A DNA stretch of 64,000 nt from Hsuehochloa calcarea (lineage: Eukaryota > Streptophyta > Magnoliopsida > Poales > Poaceae), in contig CM070609.1 of the NCBI GenBank assembly GCA_036346395.1, positions 31,315,223 to 31,379,222 of the forward strand, given 5' to 3'. Below are positions 1 through 11,798 of this stretch, piece after piece. The notes under the pieces were generated by a model. It did not search any database. It had not been told where the DNA came from and was given only the letters and a program-made list of their open reading frames with translations. Position 1 is the first letter of the stretch; every line of letters starts with the position of its first letter. A program made the translations under genes and the position numbers.

Positions 1-92
1 CCACCACTGTTAATTAATTAATTAATTAGCAGCCGGTAAGACGGTAAGTAAATCCTCCACTGAGTTAACCTCCTCTCCTCTTCCATCGCCTG

Positions 93-101
93 TTTATAAA
101 T
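93..101 (+). promoter_or_regulatory. TATA box of BAHD-1
   Basis: The motif tttataaat lies about 87 bp upstream of the BAHD-1 ATG at 188. The paralogue BAHD-2 has its TATA-like motif at nearly the same distance from its ATG, which supports a shared core promoter. The transcription start is inferred near 125. The leader then runs through a (GA)n tract at 131-146. Confidence 0.6.
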
Positions 102-130
102 CCTCACACACACTCGCCGCACCACACACA

Positions 131-146
131 GAGAGAGAGAGAGAGA
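131..146 (+). repeat. (GA)n microsatellite in BAHD-1 5' leader
   Basis: Eight GA dinucleotides lie between the TATA box and the ATG, preceded by a short CA run. GA/CT runs are common in grass 5' UTRs. No specific function can be read from the sequence. Confidence 0.8.
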
Positions 147-187
147 CTTCCCAAACCCAACACGCAAGCAAGGACACTGAGAGGGAG

Positions 188-3100
188 ATGAAGGTGGAGG
201 TAGTGGAGACGACGCTGGTGGTGCCGAGCGAGGCGACGCCGCGGCACGAGCTTTGGCTCTCCAACCTCGACCTCGCCGTGCCCAAGACGCACACGCCGCT
301 CGTCTACTACTACCCGGCTCCCACGGAGGCGTGGTCCCCCGACGGCGGCGACGGCGGCGGCGGCGAGGAGGGAAAGGAGGGGTTCTTCGAGCCGGAGAGG
401 CTTCGGGAGGCGCTGGCGAGGGCGCTGGTGCCGTTCTACCCGCTGGCGGGGCGTTTGGCGGTGGGCCAAGGCGGCCGGCTCGAGATCGACTGCAACGGTG
501 AGGGCGCGCTGTTCGTTGTCGCCCGGGCCGACTTCACCGGTGACGAGGTGTTCAGGGACTTCGAGCCCTCGCCGGAGGCGCGCCGCCTGCTCGTCCCCTT
601 CGCCGCCTCCGGCGACCCGCCCTGCGTGCTCGCCATGGTCCAGGTAAATCGCCACCATCCACCAAAGGTTGACTTAATTAAATTTTACTTTCTTTGGATG
701 TTATTTTTCCCATTTTTTTCTCCAAATTATCAATTTTTGTGTGTGCGCTGCGCGGCACCTCGGTGGAAATTTGGGAATGTCTCGCTAGTAAAAGATTGGG
801 ACAGGGACGGTTAACCGACGGCTCATTAACTGTTACCTCACTGGCGGGTGGGACCCCGATATCCGGGGCCCGCTCTGACAGTGACGTGTCGTTAACTGAC
901 AAACAGGTGACGCTGACACAGGGGCCGGACGGTACGCTTCTCTAAGCCGTATGACGTGTCGATTATTGATTGGATGAATGATAGACGAAATCTGGCAATA
1001 TAATTTGGGTTTTAGAAAAATAGCGGGTTAGTTCTTGCAATTGCGCGATTTAGTATAGGTTTAGTACAGTTTGGTAGAATTTTACACAATTTCAAAATTC
1101 AAAATTTATATTTTGCTATCTAAATTTAAATCCAGAATATTTGATTATATATTTAATTAGCTAATTTTATTTTGAGAGATTTACACTCTCAACCTTTTAA
1201 TTTTAAATCTAGAAATTTACACTCTCAACCTTACAATTAAAAGCAGTGATACCTATTTATTGTTTTCAAATTAATATATCTTTAAACCGATTATTAAATT
1301 TAAGTTACATTAGTGTCCACCAAATTAAGGGTTATATGTTTTGGATCTTTTTTTTAATTAATATATCTTTAAGGCAGCTAGTGAATGTATGACTTCAAAA
1401 TTAGGGTCCACTAATACTCTCTTTTTTAAAAGAATTTCTAACATGTTTCTCTTTTTCCTTCTTCTTAGCCGTTATAACGAGTCTACCCTCCACTCCACTC
1501 TTAATATATAATAGATAATAGGGCCTATCTATACAATAATTGACTATTTTTAGCAAAAATAATTAAATTTTAGTTCATTTTTATAGTTTTATTATGCATA
1601 AATTACAGTAAATTATTTATTTAATTTTTATTCTTAGTCACTTTAATTATTATCAAAATTCTTAATAACTCTTATTTATTCAAAATCTAATGTACACTTT
1701 CAGAGGTTGAGCAAAAAAGTGAAATTTTATACCAATAAAATACGGCAACGTGATGAACTCGTTATGAGTTATCCACCTTGATTACCAAATGGAAAGTATC
1801 AAACGTATGAAACGCAATACCATGAAAAGAGAAATGTGGATTAACGACCAAATAGAGAAGCAAATTAGACCGGTTGAAAGAGAGAATCAAAATAGATACA
1901 AATTCCACTCACAAAAAAACGTCCCAAAATTAATTCAAATCAGCACTTAACTTTGTAAGAAAAAAAGATTAGAATTTACAACCGATAGAAGCTCGCCGAC
2001 CTGAGTCAGCACATCATCAAAGCAACAATCTCATAGCAAATCAGAAGTCTAAAAAAACTACTGTTTTAAACAGACGAGTGCGTTATACCAATTCCGTAGA
2101 TAATATACGATCGACTTTTATTATCGGCGGGCCCCACCTCGCTGGATGCTTCTCGGAACAGATAAAGTTTGATAGGCGCTGTGTACTCTCGTCGACGACT
2201 TTAGGGGGTGTGGTGGGTACAATGCTGCGAAATTTTAGGACCGGTTAGAACAGGGGTCCATCGACAGGTGCGATTCAATCCGATTCAATGGCCGTTCTTC
2301 AGTGCAGAACATTTCGTGGGGATCGTCTTTAGCTAAATATACCAAGTCCTAGTTAGCCTGTTTAGCCTAGAGTCATGCTTGGATTAATATAACCTGGTGA
2401 GTTACTAGTAGCAGGCTAATGGCCGTCGACGAGGTGTAAATTTCTTCCGACACCACTGCATAAACTTCATCTGAAACATAGGGGTGTTTTGTATATGTTA
2501 ATTCCATGGCAATGGACCGGAAACTTCAATGGAGGTGCAGGTAAAAAAGAAACTTGAGTGAAGATGATAAAATACTAGTATATTATTTTTGTATCATAAG
2601 TTGTAGGGTTATTAAAAAGAGCACTTGACTTGAGGAGCAATCCAAACTGACATGTTCCTCCAACCGGAGAAGGCTTCTAGACCGTTTCTTTATGGCCAGA
2701 GATTGCTTTTTAAAAGCTCAGGACGGCTCACTGATTGCCGGTCAGTGTAACCACCTGTGAACTGTCCATTATGAGATGAAATGACTTAGCAGCACATCAG
2801 ATCTAGCAGTAGCAAGAAGCTGATACGCATCATCAATCCCCCCAAGAGAAAAGAGTTAAGCTCGTGATCCCGACCGCCGCTCGCGTCTTGTCAAACACTC
2901 CCAAAGCGCCGAGAACGGCACAGCGTACAGCGACCCGCACGGCGGATGGTCCAAGCAGAACATGGGCGCGCGCGCGCGCACACACACACATCGACATCGA
3001 CGCTTTCGGCGTTCAGTTTTGTCTCCAGCGTCCGTGTCAGGCTGTCAACCTTGAACGCGCTAACGCGACGTGCCTGGCGCTTACCGGTGAGATATTTTTC

Positions 3101-5361
3101 ACCGTGAAGATTCCTTTTGGTTATCGGCCGGAAGGTGCGAGATATAAAGGTTTTTGTTTGTGCAATATGGGCCCTGGATTTTTTTTACTTGAGATTAAAT
3201 AGGCAGGAACGTACAAAAACTGTGAGGCAAGATAAGATTCCCTGCCAATGGTGTAAGTGCTACTTCTAGCATTTCTCAGAAATTTCCCTTTGTTCCTCAA
3301 ATTTTCCTATAGTATTCGTTCTAGAAGTAGCCCAAATCAGGAATTCAGGATGCCTTGTCTCGTACTCTGGAAAAGAAGCGATCTTTGGAAGCTATATCAG
3401 CCCCAGGGCATGCTCTGTTACCTAAACGGCTCCTCAGTTATACATACTATCTAGAAGACTAGAAGTACTTGTCTAGGTGATCCTTTTTTTTCCTTCAAAT
3501 CCGTGAGATCCACGAGCTAATCATGCGCGTCACTATACATTATTTACAAGAAAAAAACCCAGAGCGGTGAGTAGGCTTTCTTTGATTTCCCAGTCCTTAT
3601 CTTTTTCCAGATCTTCTTCTCGTGTGCCTGTCTGCATACAGGAGCCATTGCACCTGATCGTAGTCATTGAGAATTTGAGATCGACATGTGGTGCCCCGCC
3701 ACTCTGCTTCGCCTTATCGCTTAGATCGAATGCGACGGGTGTGCTTTAGTTCCCCAAAAGCGCTCCGGAGTCCATGCTTCTCGGATCAGTATTGATAAGC
3801 TTGCCGACGTGCCCGGATGAAATCTTCAGATTGCCAGAGGCGTCAAGGTAACGTCGCCGTTGATCGCTTTGTCTGAGCCAAAATCAAAACGGCAGATAAG
3901 GCATGCCAACATGGGTTCATTTCAAGACTGTGACAGTAATGTTTATCTACTGACTAGCTGAATCTTTATCGGACGCCGCTTGCGTGTCAACCATCCATAA
4001 GGATTTCGGAGACGCTAGGAAGCACCGCCCGCGATAGCTGCCTGAAAACTAGCTGCTTGTTACGACATAATCTTGGTTTTTTTAGGTTGAAACGAGGGCC
4101 TACTTGCTGTCATGATACAGGTCTTGAATCTCGGATGGCTTTTAACTGTCAACCGTTTATGCAAAGACAAGGCAATACGACAGGGGAAGCTAGCTCGTCA
4201 TTGTTGACAATTTGGAGGAGAAATATTGTATTGTCTCATTGCCTCGTGCTTTAAGTGAGTGATGCTATTAGAGTATGGTTATTGCGTAACATCATAAGCT
4301 TACAGAGAAGCTCAAAAACAGGGCGGCTGCATCATGGAGCACGAATGACCCTTGGCGCTCTGAAAAACTAAGAATTTTAACCCCTGGACGAGCCACTGAT
4401 GTGAATGAGCACCAACAGTTTAGCTGTTTTTCAGTTACTCGATGTGAGCTTAGGTCGTCAATATGTAACCAAAGCACACGTGGATTTCGTTTTGCAGGTG
4501 ACCTTCCTGAAGTGCGGCGGCGTGGCCATCGGCACGGGCATGCACCACGTGACGATGGACGGTGCGGGCGCGTTCCAGTTCATCCGGACGTGGACGGGCC
4601 TGGCGCGCGGCCTGGACGCGGCGTCCGCGTCCCCGTCCCCACCGTCCCACGAGCGCACGCTCCTCCGCGCGCGCTCCCCTCCGCACGTCCCCTTCGAGCA
4701 TCCGGTCTACTCCCCGAGCTACCTCAATGGCCACCCGCGCCCGTTCGTGACCCGCGTCTACGCCGTGCCCCCCAAGCTCCTCGCCGACATCAAGGGCTGC
4801 GCCCCGGGGGTGTCCACCTACTGCGCGGTGACCGCGCACCTGTGGCGCGCCATGTGCGTCGCCCGCGCGCTCCCGCCCGATGCCGAGACGCGGCTGCGCG
4901 TGCCGGCCAACATCCGGCAGCGCCTGCGCCCGCCGCTGCCCGCGCACTACTTCGGCAACGCCATCGTGCGGGACCTCGTCGCCGTGCGGGTCGGCGACGT
5001 GCTGTCGCAGCCGCTGGGGTTCGTGGCGGAGCGGATCAAGCGCGCGGTGGCGCGGGTGGACGACGCGTTCGTGCGGTCCGTAATCGACTACCTGGATGTG
5101 GAGTCGGAGAAGGGCAGCCAGGCGGCGCGCGGGCAGTTCATGCCGGAGACTGACCTGTGGGTGGTCAGCTGGCTCGGGATGCCCATCTACGACGCCGACT
5201 TCGGGTGGGGGCGCCCAGGGTTCGTGGCGCCGGCGCAGATGTTCGGCAGCGGCACGGCGTACGTGACGCAGGGGCCCGACAAGGACGACGGCGTGTCCGT
5301 GCTCTTCGCGCTCGAGCCGGAGTACCTGCAGTGCTTCGAGAAGGCCTTCTACGGGGAGTGA
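188..5361 (+). CDS. BAHD acyltransferase (hydroxycinnamoyltransferase-like), intact, two exons
   Basis: Predicted cytosolic acyl-CoA-dependent acyltransferase, expected to move an acyl group (probably hydroxycinnamoyl) from CoA to an alcohol or amine acceptor. Exon 1 is 188-643 (152 codons) and ends CAG/gtaaat. Exon 2 is 4498-5361, after tttgcag. The intron is phase 0, and the protein is 439 aa, normal for BAHD enzymes. The catalytic HXXXD motif is HHVTMDG (His169, Asp173), and the structural DFGWG motif is at 386-390. The N-terminal LWLSNLDL stretch is typical of the HCT-like clade. The ATG at 188 follows the TATA box and gives the conserved N-terminus shared with BAHD-2. Exons are very GC-rich. 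Overlapping frames in exon 2 also lack stops, but only this frame carries the motifs. The acceptor (shikimate, quinate or an amine such as agmatine or putrescine) cannot be assigned, so no symbol is given. Confidence 0.93.
644..4497 (+). other. Large phase-0 intron of BAHD-1
   Basis: The intron starts gtaaat and ends tttgcag. At 3,854 bp it is far longer than the 100-bp intron at the same position in BAHD-2. It is AT-rich from about 950 to 2080. A GC-richer part near 2860-3100 contains a (GC)n/(CA)n tract at 2966-2990. Short open frames inside (for example 2864-3202) show no family resemblance. Transposon insertion is the likely reason for the length, but I could not define terminal repeats. 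Confidence 0.85.
2966..2990. repeat. (GC)n-(CA)n compound microsatellite
   Basis: A run of about six GC units is followed directly by six CA units, inside the BAHD-1 intron. It is a potentially polymorphic marker with no further feature. Confidence 0.85.
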
Positions 5362-5624
5362 GTGCTGAGGAGTGGCATGGGGGTACCTTTAGAAGGGTAG
5401 GAGAGCCTCCTGGGATGTCGAGGTGGTACTTTCGATCGATCGTATGGAGTGGAGTCGATGTGCTGTATCATAACGCATGTTACGAGATGGAGTACTGTGG
5501 ACTATATACAGAAATCAAATGAAAATGGCTATCAAAAGTTTGCAGCTTTCTATGGTTGACACTAGACGATGCAACGCCTTGCTGATTTGTATAGGCGTAT
5601 AGCTGATTAGCTATGTTAGCTCTA

Positions 5625-5720
5625 ATTTTTAGCAGTATTGGCACGGTTTGCAGTGGTATTTGCGAAAATATCTATCGATGGGGTGTATTTGCAAAAATGG
5701 TACGAATCCTGCTTGACCAT
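5625..5720 (+). repeat. Left terminal inverted repeat of the MULE
   Basis: This segment pairs with the reverse complement of 11690-11787, with several conserved blocks separated by mismatches and small indels. TIRs of around 100 bp are usual for Mutator-like elements. Confidence 0.75.
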
Positions 5721-5910
5721 TGGCCTAACACGAGGGGGCTGCCATGCGGGCAGTCCTCCACACATTTGTCGTCCGTCCGCTACTACCCCCCGCTCGCGGT
5801 CTTTGCTCAAACATTTGTCGCTCGTCATTCCGACCCCTTGCGAAATGCTCAGCCTCGGCAACGCCTCCAGAATTCCTAGCATCAACGCAGAGGCTCCCAC
5901 TTCGCTCAGC

Positions 5911-5918
5911 TATAAATT
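5911..5918 (+). promoter_or_regulatory. TATA box of the MULE transposase gene
   Basis: The motif tataaatt follows cgctcagc and precedes a CGCT-rich leader. The same arrangement, agctataaatt followed by gctcgctc repeats, occurs in the plant-mobile-domain MULE near 32578. This suggests related promoters. Confidence 0.5.
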
Positions 5919-6229
5919 CATAACTCTCGCAGTCGCTCATCGCTCATATCAATTGTGCTTTCGTTTTCGTTCTCGCGCTTGTCATTAAGAACATAGAGAA
6001 CGTAACATAATTAATTTTTTTAGAGATTAAAGTTCGAGTCGTTGTTACGATTGTACTAGTTTTGATTGCCTTTGTCATTATTATCATAGCAATAGTTATT
6101 CAGTCTTAGTCAACTAGTCGCAATTAATGCATCTTGTATTCGGTAGCTTGTATTCGGTAGTAAGTCGGTCATAGTAATTTAGTTGTAGTTTTTTTACTGT
6201 TTATAATATAGTCGTAGCTACTGTATCCG

Positions 6230-6560
6230 TAATTTATTAGTGCATGGCAATTTCAGTATAAATTAGTTAGTGGTTGAAAATGAGTGAAAATTAAATAATC
6301 ATAATTAATTTGTTGTAATCAGTCCGGTGGCAATTAATAAGTTGTAATTAGTTTACTGGTAATCAACCCAAAATATTAAATGAGTGGAAATGAACTACTT
6401 GTAATTAATTTAGTTGTAATTAATCGGTCGTAATTAGTTTACTGGAAATTAGTTTGGCATAACTAATTTAGTACAAATTAGCTAGTCGTACTTAATTTAG
6501 TGGTAATGAACATGTGGTTACTTTGAGTCGTGGTTTAATAGTGGTAATTAATTACTCGTC
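6230..6560 (+). repeat. Degenerate short AT-rich repeats in MULE leader
   Basis: Imperfect copies of a unit resembling gtaattagttt recur many times between the MULE promoter and the first coding block. A similar texture (taattagttac and variants) is present at 32760-33200 in the other MULE. It appears to be untranslated leader or intron. Confidence 0.55.
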
Positions 6561-6615
6561 ATTATTTTTTTGGGTGAGTAATGAAATTCTCGGGTTGTTG
6601 TGGTTTTAAGTAATT

Positions 6616-9600
6616 TTGAACATGCAAGACTTGGTACTGTTTTATGACAATGGTCTCGTACGGGCCGGACCCGATGGGTTAGACCTGTCGAGATGCCATT
6701 ACAAGATGATACGGGCGGAGGGATTCAATGCGATGAGTATTCACAAGCTTCGAAGCTACATATGGTGGGAGTTCGTCACGGAGGAAATGACGAAGAAACT
6801 TGTGATCGAGGGTATCACCCGCACGAATGTCGTGTGGGAGCTGGTCAAGGTGAATGGAAGCACAGCATAGAGCCAATACATGCAGATTGCCTCCCAGCCC
6901 GGGGTGGTCATTTACGAAGGGCGATGGTATACGTGAATTTTGTACCTAGGGTGCTGGGAAACCTTCAGGATGACAGGACCTCTACAAGCGGGCAACCGCT
7001 GGCGGAGCTTGAAGATGACAGCACGAAACATGCTATTTCGGAGGGAAGATTTGCGCATAACTTTGTGCAAAATGAGAGGGTGAAATTGTGTTGCTCGGCC
7101 CGCATTGACTGCCACGAGTAACTCCCGGGCCAGCCTCTCGGGTTGGAGTTCGACGAGGACACCGACCTAGGCTTGGATGGTAGCGAGGAGGACAAACACC
7201 AGGCTGGTGGTCCAACCGGCGGAATTGTGTCATTGGAGGTGCCTTATGTGGCATCCAGACTTGATGATATCACGGTGCGCTCTCTCGTACTGCCGCAAGC
7301 AGGAAGGTCCGAGTGGGGGTTCGATGCCGACACCCTCTTAGTTGGGCAACACTTCCCTAGCAATGTTGCCGTGTAACAAGTTATAGCACGGTACGCATTG
7401 TCCATCAGCGCGTGTGTACCAAGTGCACCGGTTTAACCCAGGATATTACGCAGTGAAGTGCGTAGTGGAAGGCTGCCCTAGCAAGGTCGGCGCTCACCGA
7501 ACAAAGTTGTTGGCTCAGTCTTCATGGTCAAGGCGATGACGGGAAAAACTTGCGAGCTTACCAAGCCGCTCCGGCAACATCGGAATGTTACCTCCACATA
7601 TGTGGCAAGCCTCATCAGCCACCGGGTTGCGGCGGACGTCTCCATCTCCCCCAACATGCTGATGTCGGAAGTCGCCAACATGGTTGGTTATCCCGTCAGT
7701 TACAGCAAGGTTCGACGAGTGAAACAGAAGGTTATCGAGTCTATGTACGGGACATACCAAGCGGCGTACAACCTTATGCCGAGAATGCTTCACAGATTGT
7801 TGAGGCAAACCCCTGCACGTACATAAACAAGCTTGAAATTAAAGATGCTAATGGAGGCCCCAACTGCTTCATATTAGACCACGTGTTATGGGCCTTTGCC
7901 TGTAACATCCTAAAATTGGGTTTGTTTCTGAAGCTTTAAAAATAAAAATAATCACTTGAATTTTCTTGGTTAAAGTTAAAGCTTAATTTGAATTTTCATA
8001 AATAAAAAGATTTAATGTAAATAATCTAAACTTTAATTAAATTAAAAGTTATTTTATTTGGGTTCATTGAGCTCTAGAGAATTTTTCTGGAATTTTCTAG
8101 GAATTTTTGGAATTTATTTACTACTTCTTTGAGCTCGATTATCTTTAATCCTTTTTCTGAAATTCAAAAATCATTTTTCTGAATTTTTCATTTCAGGCTG
8201 AAAGCTTCTCTTGACCCAGTTTCTTTGTCTTCCGACGGCCCATTTCTTTCTCTTTTTCTTCGGCCCAACACGGCTTTGCATCTCCTCTTGCTTCTTTCTT
8301 TTTTGCCGAAGCCCACCCCTCCTTCCTTTCTTTTTCCTTCACCGCTCGATGGTCCCGCGCTGTCAGCCTTGGTCTCGTTCTTCCTCACGAGTTCTTCCGC
8401 GTGTCCAAACCGATTACATTGCCATTGCCGTGCTCAAACCAAATACTCCCTCTTCGGCCCTTTATAAGCAGCGCCGCCCGTGTCAAAATATTTGTCTCGT
8501 TGTCCTTTCTCGAAGCCCTAGCGTGCTGCCTTGAAATTGCCACTAAGATCGCTAGAATTCATCAAAGATTGAGCCGCCATCGAAGTTCTTTCCCATTGGA
8601 TTTCGTCGTCGTCGAAGGTCCTCCGGCCACAACGTATCCACCATCGGAATCACATTGTTGCGTTCTACAACTTGATCCCAGCATCTTCCCCGAAGCGCCA
8701 TCGAGTCGCCATCTCCACCTTTGCCCCGTTGGCCCTATAGCCGAGAGCCCTTACGTCACGTCTTAAAGCACTAGCTCTAATGCCAACCACGTTGGCCTAA
8801 ATACCCGCGTACAGCACCCAATCATCTAAACCGACCTTCTGTGGTCCCGCTAGCACATCAATGCCTACCATAAATAACCTCCTACCAGAATCCTCTCCAG
8901 CCGAGATTCTATCCAAACACAACAAACAAGGGATCCGATCCCCTCAGCTTTCTAATTTTGGACACCCTAAAATTGTCACGTGTCGTAGCCTTCTAACCAC
9001 ACCTCTGTTAATCCAACACGCATCATCAATCTTTGATCTCCATGCGCTCAAACTCAAGCTCGACCGTCTCCTCTAGCATCATCGACCCTCTGGATCATGA
9101 CTCCACACCAAACCATCACCCGGTCACTGCCGTAGACTACGATCGCCTCCGAGTTACCCTCCACATGCAAAGACCAAAATAACATATTTTTCCGGTACAA
9201 GTTCTTCCCAACTTGACCGACATAAGACCACACATACGCCACATATCTCAAATAACATCAGTAGATAACATTGTCAATTATTCATCAACTAAAATATACT
9301 AGACCTAGCCACATGGTCTAACAAATCCTTTGTTCAAGCTGGGTATGAATACTATTTGCATATTGTTTCCCTACAGCTTGCTGAATACTTTATGTACTCA
9401 CGACTTAAACCTTTGCTGCTTAGTTGAAGAATATCTACGAACAGGAGTTTTGTGAAGTCTTCGTGGATTAGGATGCGTTCTCCACTCGATTGCCTATGGA
9501 CATGTTGATTGGTCATTCCAAGTTTTTCCGTTCCGCTGCAAGAGTTTATTTGTTTCTTTAGCCCTGCATGGCAAGTTAAGTAAACATTGACCATAAGGTC

Positions 9601-11079
9601 CTATTATTATTAATATTTGTTATTCTGGAGATCTTTTTAGTTAAATCGATAAATGGATGGAATTTCATCGATGTTTCCTGCGTGAGCTAGCTACTGATCT
9701 GGGACTCGTTCAAAATACATAGAGGGTTTCGGATGTGTAAATTCGGGTCCCAACATTGCCCAAGCTAGAGAGGGCATCCAGTTCTGTCGTCCTGTGCTCA
9801 TGATGTTTCTCACAGGGAGGTATGAGGGTACCATTCTCACCGTGGTGGTGGCCGACACAAATGACCAGCTTCTTCCGGTTGCCTTCGCTATTGTGGAGAA
9901 TGAGAGTACATCCAGTTGGTTATGGTTCCTAGCCAATGTAAAGCGGGTGGTTGTGGGAAATCGACTCAACGTATGCCTTATCACGGACATCAATGCTGGG
10001 TTGTTGTCGGCTCTTAACCCATGAAGAATGGGATGGAACCGCCTCACCAGTGGAACGATGTGGACACCCGGTGGTGCATAAGGCATTTTGCATCGAAATT
10101 CTTCACGCGGTTCTCCAGTCAGGAACTTATAAAGACATTTAAGGCGTTGTGCCTACAGAACCAGAGGCAAAAGTTCGAGGCCATCTCGATAGATCTCAAA
10201 CATCGGACTACAAGGCATACAGGGAGTCCTCTCTGGACGCACAAGAGGGACAGTTTGCTGCGAGCGGGCAATCCAAGAGCAACATAAATTCATGCAGTGG
10301 TTTAATCTCCACGCTCCAGAGTTGGCGAAATGGTCCCTGCTCTATGACACCGAGGGTGCGCGGTACGGAATTATAAGGACCACCATGTCCGAGGTGTACG
10401 ACAGCGTCCTCAAAGGTGTGTGGTGCCTCCCTATCACCGGGATCGTCAAGGAGACATAGACTCACACGGTTGATTACTTCGTCAATAGAGCCACCGTAGC
10501 AAGGCATCAACATAGTAGTTTGAGAGTATGCAGAGGTATATGGACCGAAAGATGCAGAAGACCCAAATGCACGATATCTGGGTGATCGATGGTCTCAGGA
10601 GGAAGTACGAGATTAGGTTGTGGTAAAAATATGCGAACAGTCATGCTAGGGGGAAAGGAAACAAGTATACACCCTGGGTGATGTGGCGACGTGCACCCGC
10701 AACAAGCCGAAGCTCCTACACAAGCCATGCTCGCATGTGTACAAGGCGTGTGCGCAAATGAGGCAGATGTCTACGCCCTACATCTCCGAGTACTACGACA
10801 TGTAGCACATTTTCGGTACATAGAGTGCATTACTTCACTCGTATGGCGTGGACATGAACTACAAGGGCCTTTGGCCAGACAGGATGCTATGGGGCCTGAA
10901 CAAGGCATTTAAGATAACAGGGAAGGGACGACGACAGACGTGGCACCTTCGAAATGACATGGATGCAAGCCAATATACCATTCTTAGCCACACGATCAAG
11001 TGCAGGATATACAAGACCCCTGGGCATTCAATGAATGATTGCTCCAACAGACCGAGCTCATCTAGTCGCCATCCAGTGT
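6616..11079 (+). pseudogene. MuDR-like transposase pseudogene, split by a solo LTR
   Basis: Fragments match a MuDR-family transposase in order. There is an N-terminal block at 6616-6870 and a DNA-binding/FAR1-like region at about 7143-7900. The catalytic core is at 9756-10024 (LTGRYEGTILTVVVAD, then CLITDINAG). A helical region follows at 10021-10450 (ending near RYGIIRTTMSEVYDSVLKG). A C-terminal CCHC-like knuckle, CRIYKTPGHSMNDC, lies near 11001-11042. If the solo LTR at 7901-9755 is skipped, the frame passes directly from HVLWAFA to QAREGIQF. The first catalytic Asp block (normally VDGTFLTG-like) has lost residues. Several stops and frameshifts mean that no functional transposase can be made. 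Confidence 0.85.
7901..9755 (+). mobile_element. Solo LTR (1,855 bp), probably Gypsy-type, inside the MULE
   Basis: It starts tgtaacatcctaaaattggg and ends gggtcccaaca, flanked on both sides by the 5-bp duplication ttgcc (7896-7900, 9756-9760). It interrupts the MULE transposase exactly between two in-frame codon blocks. A promoter-like tttataagcagc lies near 8460. There is no internal coding, primer-binding site or second LTR, so it is best read as a solo LTR left by LTR-LTR recombination. Its ends resemble those of the solo LTR at 53045-56039. Confidence 0.85.
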
Positions 11080-11225
11080 TATAATTTAATGTAGTATCCA
11101 CCTTGTTTTGTACGATAACAACGAAACATTTGGTGGGACTACAATATGTTGGACTCGTCGGCAAACTTCTACGCGAGGATGTTGCAGAAACGCAAGTGGC
11201 TTACGAAGAAGGCCAAACATCTATG

Positions 11226-11302
11226 ATACCCATATTTTTCAATGAAGGATGATCTGGTACCACCATACCCATATTTTTCAATGAAGATGATCTGGTACCA
11301 CC
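11226..11302. repeat. 39/38-bp tandem duplication at MULE 3' end
   Basis: Two adjacent copies of a unit beginning atacccatatttttcaatga and ending ggtaccacc differ by a single-base indel. They lie between the C-terminal zinc-knuckle remnant and the right TIR. Confidence 0.85.
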
Positions 11303-11689
11303 AGCGTTTCAGTCCCACGGTGTGTGTGTGAAGAGCCCGCGAAGATCATTTAGTCCACACACCCGGACATCTTCGAGACGAAGGGCAAGACATGGACGAC
11401 TTCGACACTCGTCGTCAAGACAAGGGGCAAGGGCTATGGCGCCGCAGAGACTAGTTTGCACTCTCCTTTATCCCGATTGTAATAAACCCGCACGTGTATC
11501 ATATTATACTTGTAACGTTTGAAATATTGTCAATTTTATGTATGATGGGACGGGGAATAGAGCTTAAGGCGAAGGAAGGAGGTGATGGGAGGTGACCGTT
11601 CGGTGGAGGCCAAATCGCGCGGTCACCGTGCGGCCGAGGCAAAAACGCATGGTCACCGTGTGCGGCCGACGAAAAAATGCATGATGGTT

Positions 11690-11787
11690 GTGAGGCATGC
11701 ATGCCACTTTTGCAAATACATTGCGACGACGATAGCCATTTTCGCTAATACGATCGCAAATAGTGTTAATACAGCCAAAAAAAAATC
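11690..11787 (-). repeat. Right terminal inverted repeat of the MULE
   Basis: Reverse-complement partner of 5625-5720. It is followed directly by the second copy of tgttagctcta. Confidence 0.75.
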
Positions 11788-11798
11788 TGTTAGCTCTA

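Larger units (their letters stand above)
5625..11787 (+). mobile_element. Mutator-like element (MULE), MuDR type, decayed
   Basis: The element is bounded by the 11-bp direct repeat tgttagctcta (5614-5624 and 11788-11798), which contains a 9-bp Mutator-type target duplication. The ends are inverted repeats of about 95 bp that share the blocks tatttgcgaaaat/tattagcgaaaat and tgtatttgcaaaa. The interior carries a MuDR-family transposase relic in plus orientation. A solo LTR (7901-9755) is nested inside it, so the original element was about 4.3 kb. Many stops and frameshifts show it is no longer autonomous. Confidence 0.85.

Noticed and set aside
2864..3202. A 112-aa open frame in the BAHD-1 intron
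   Set aside because: No family resemblance, it crosses a microsatellite, and splice sites show the region is intronic.
4401..5153. A 250-aa plus-strand frame and several minus-strand frames over BAHD-1 exon 2
   Set aside because: They are GC-rich shadow frames. Only the frame with HHVTMDG and DFGWG matches a protein family.
188..5361. Assigning a specific symbol such as HCT, or an amine-specific transferase name, to the BAHD genes
   Set aside because: Substrate classes within this clade cannot be separated by the motifs alone.
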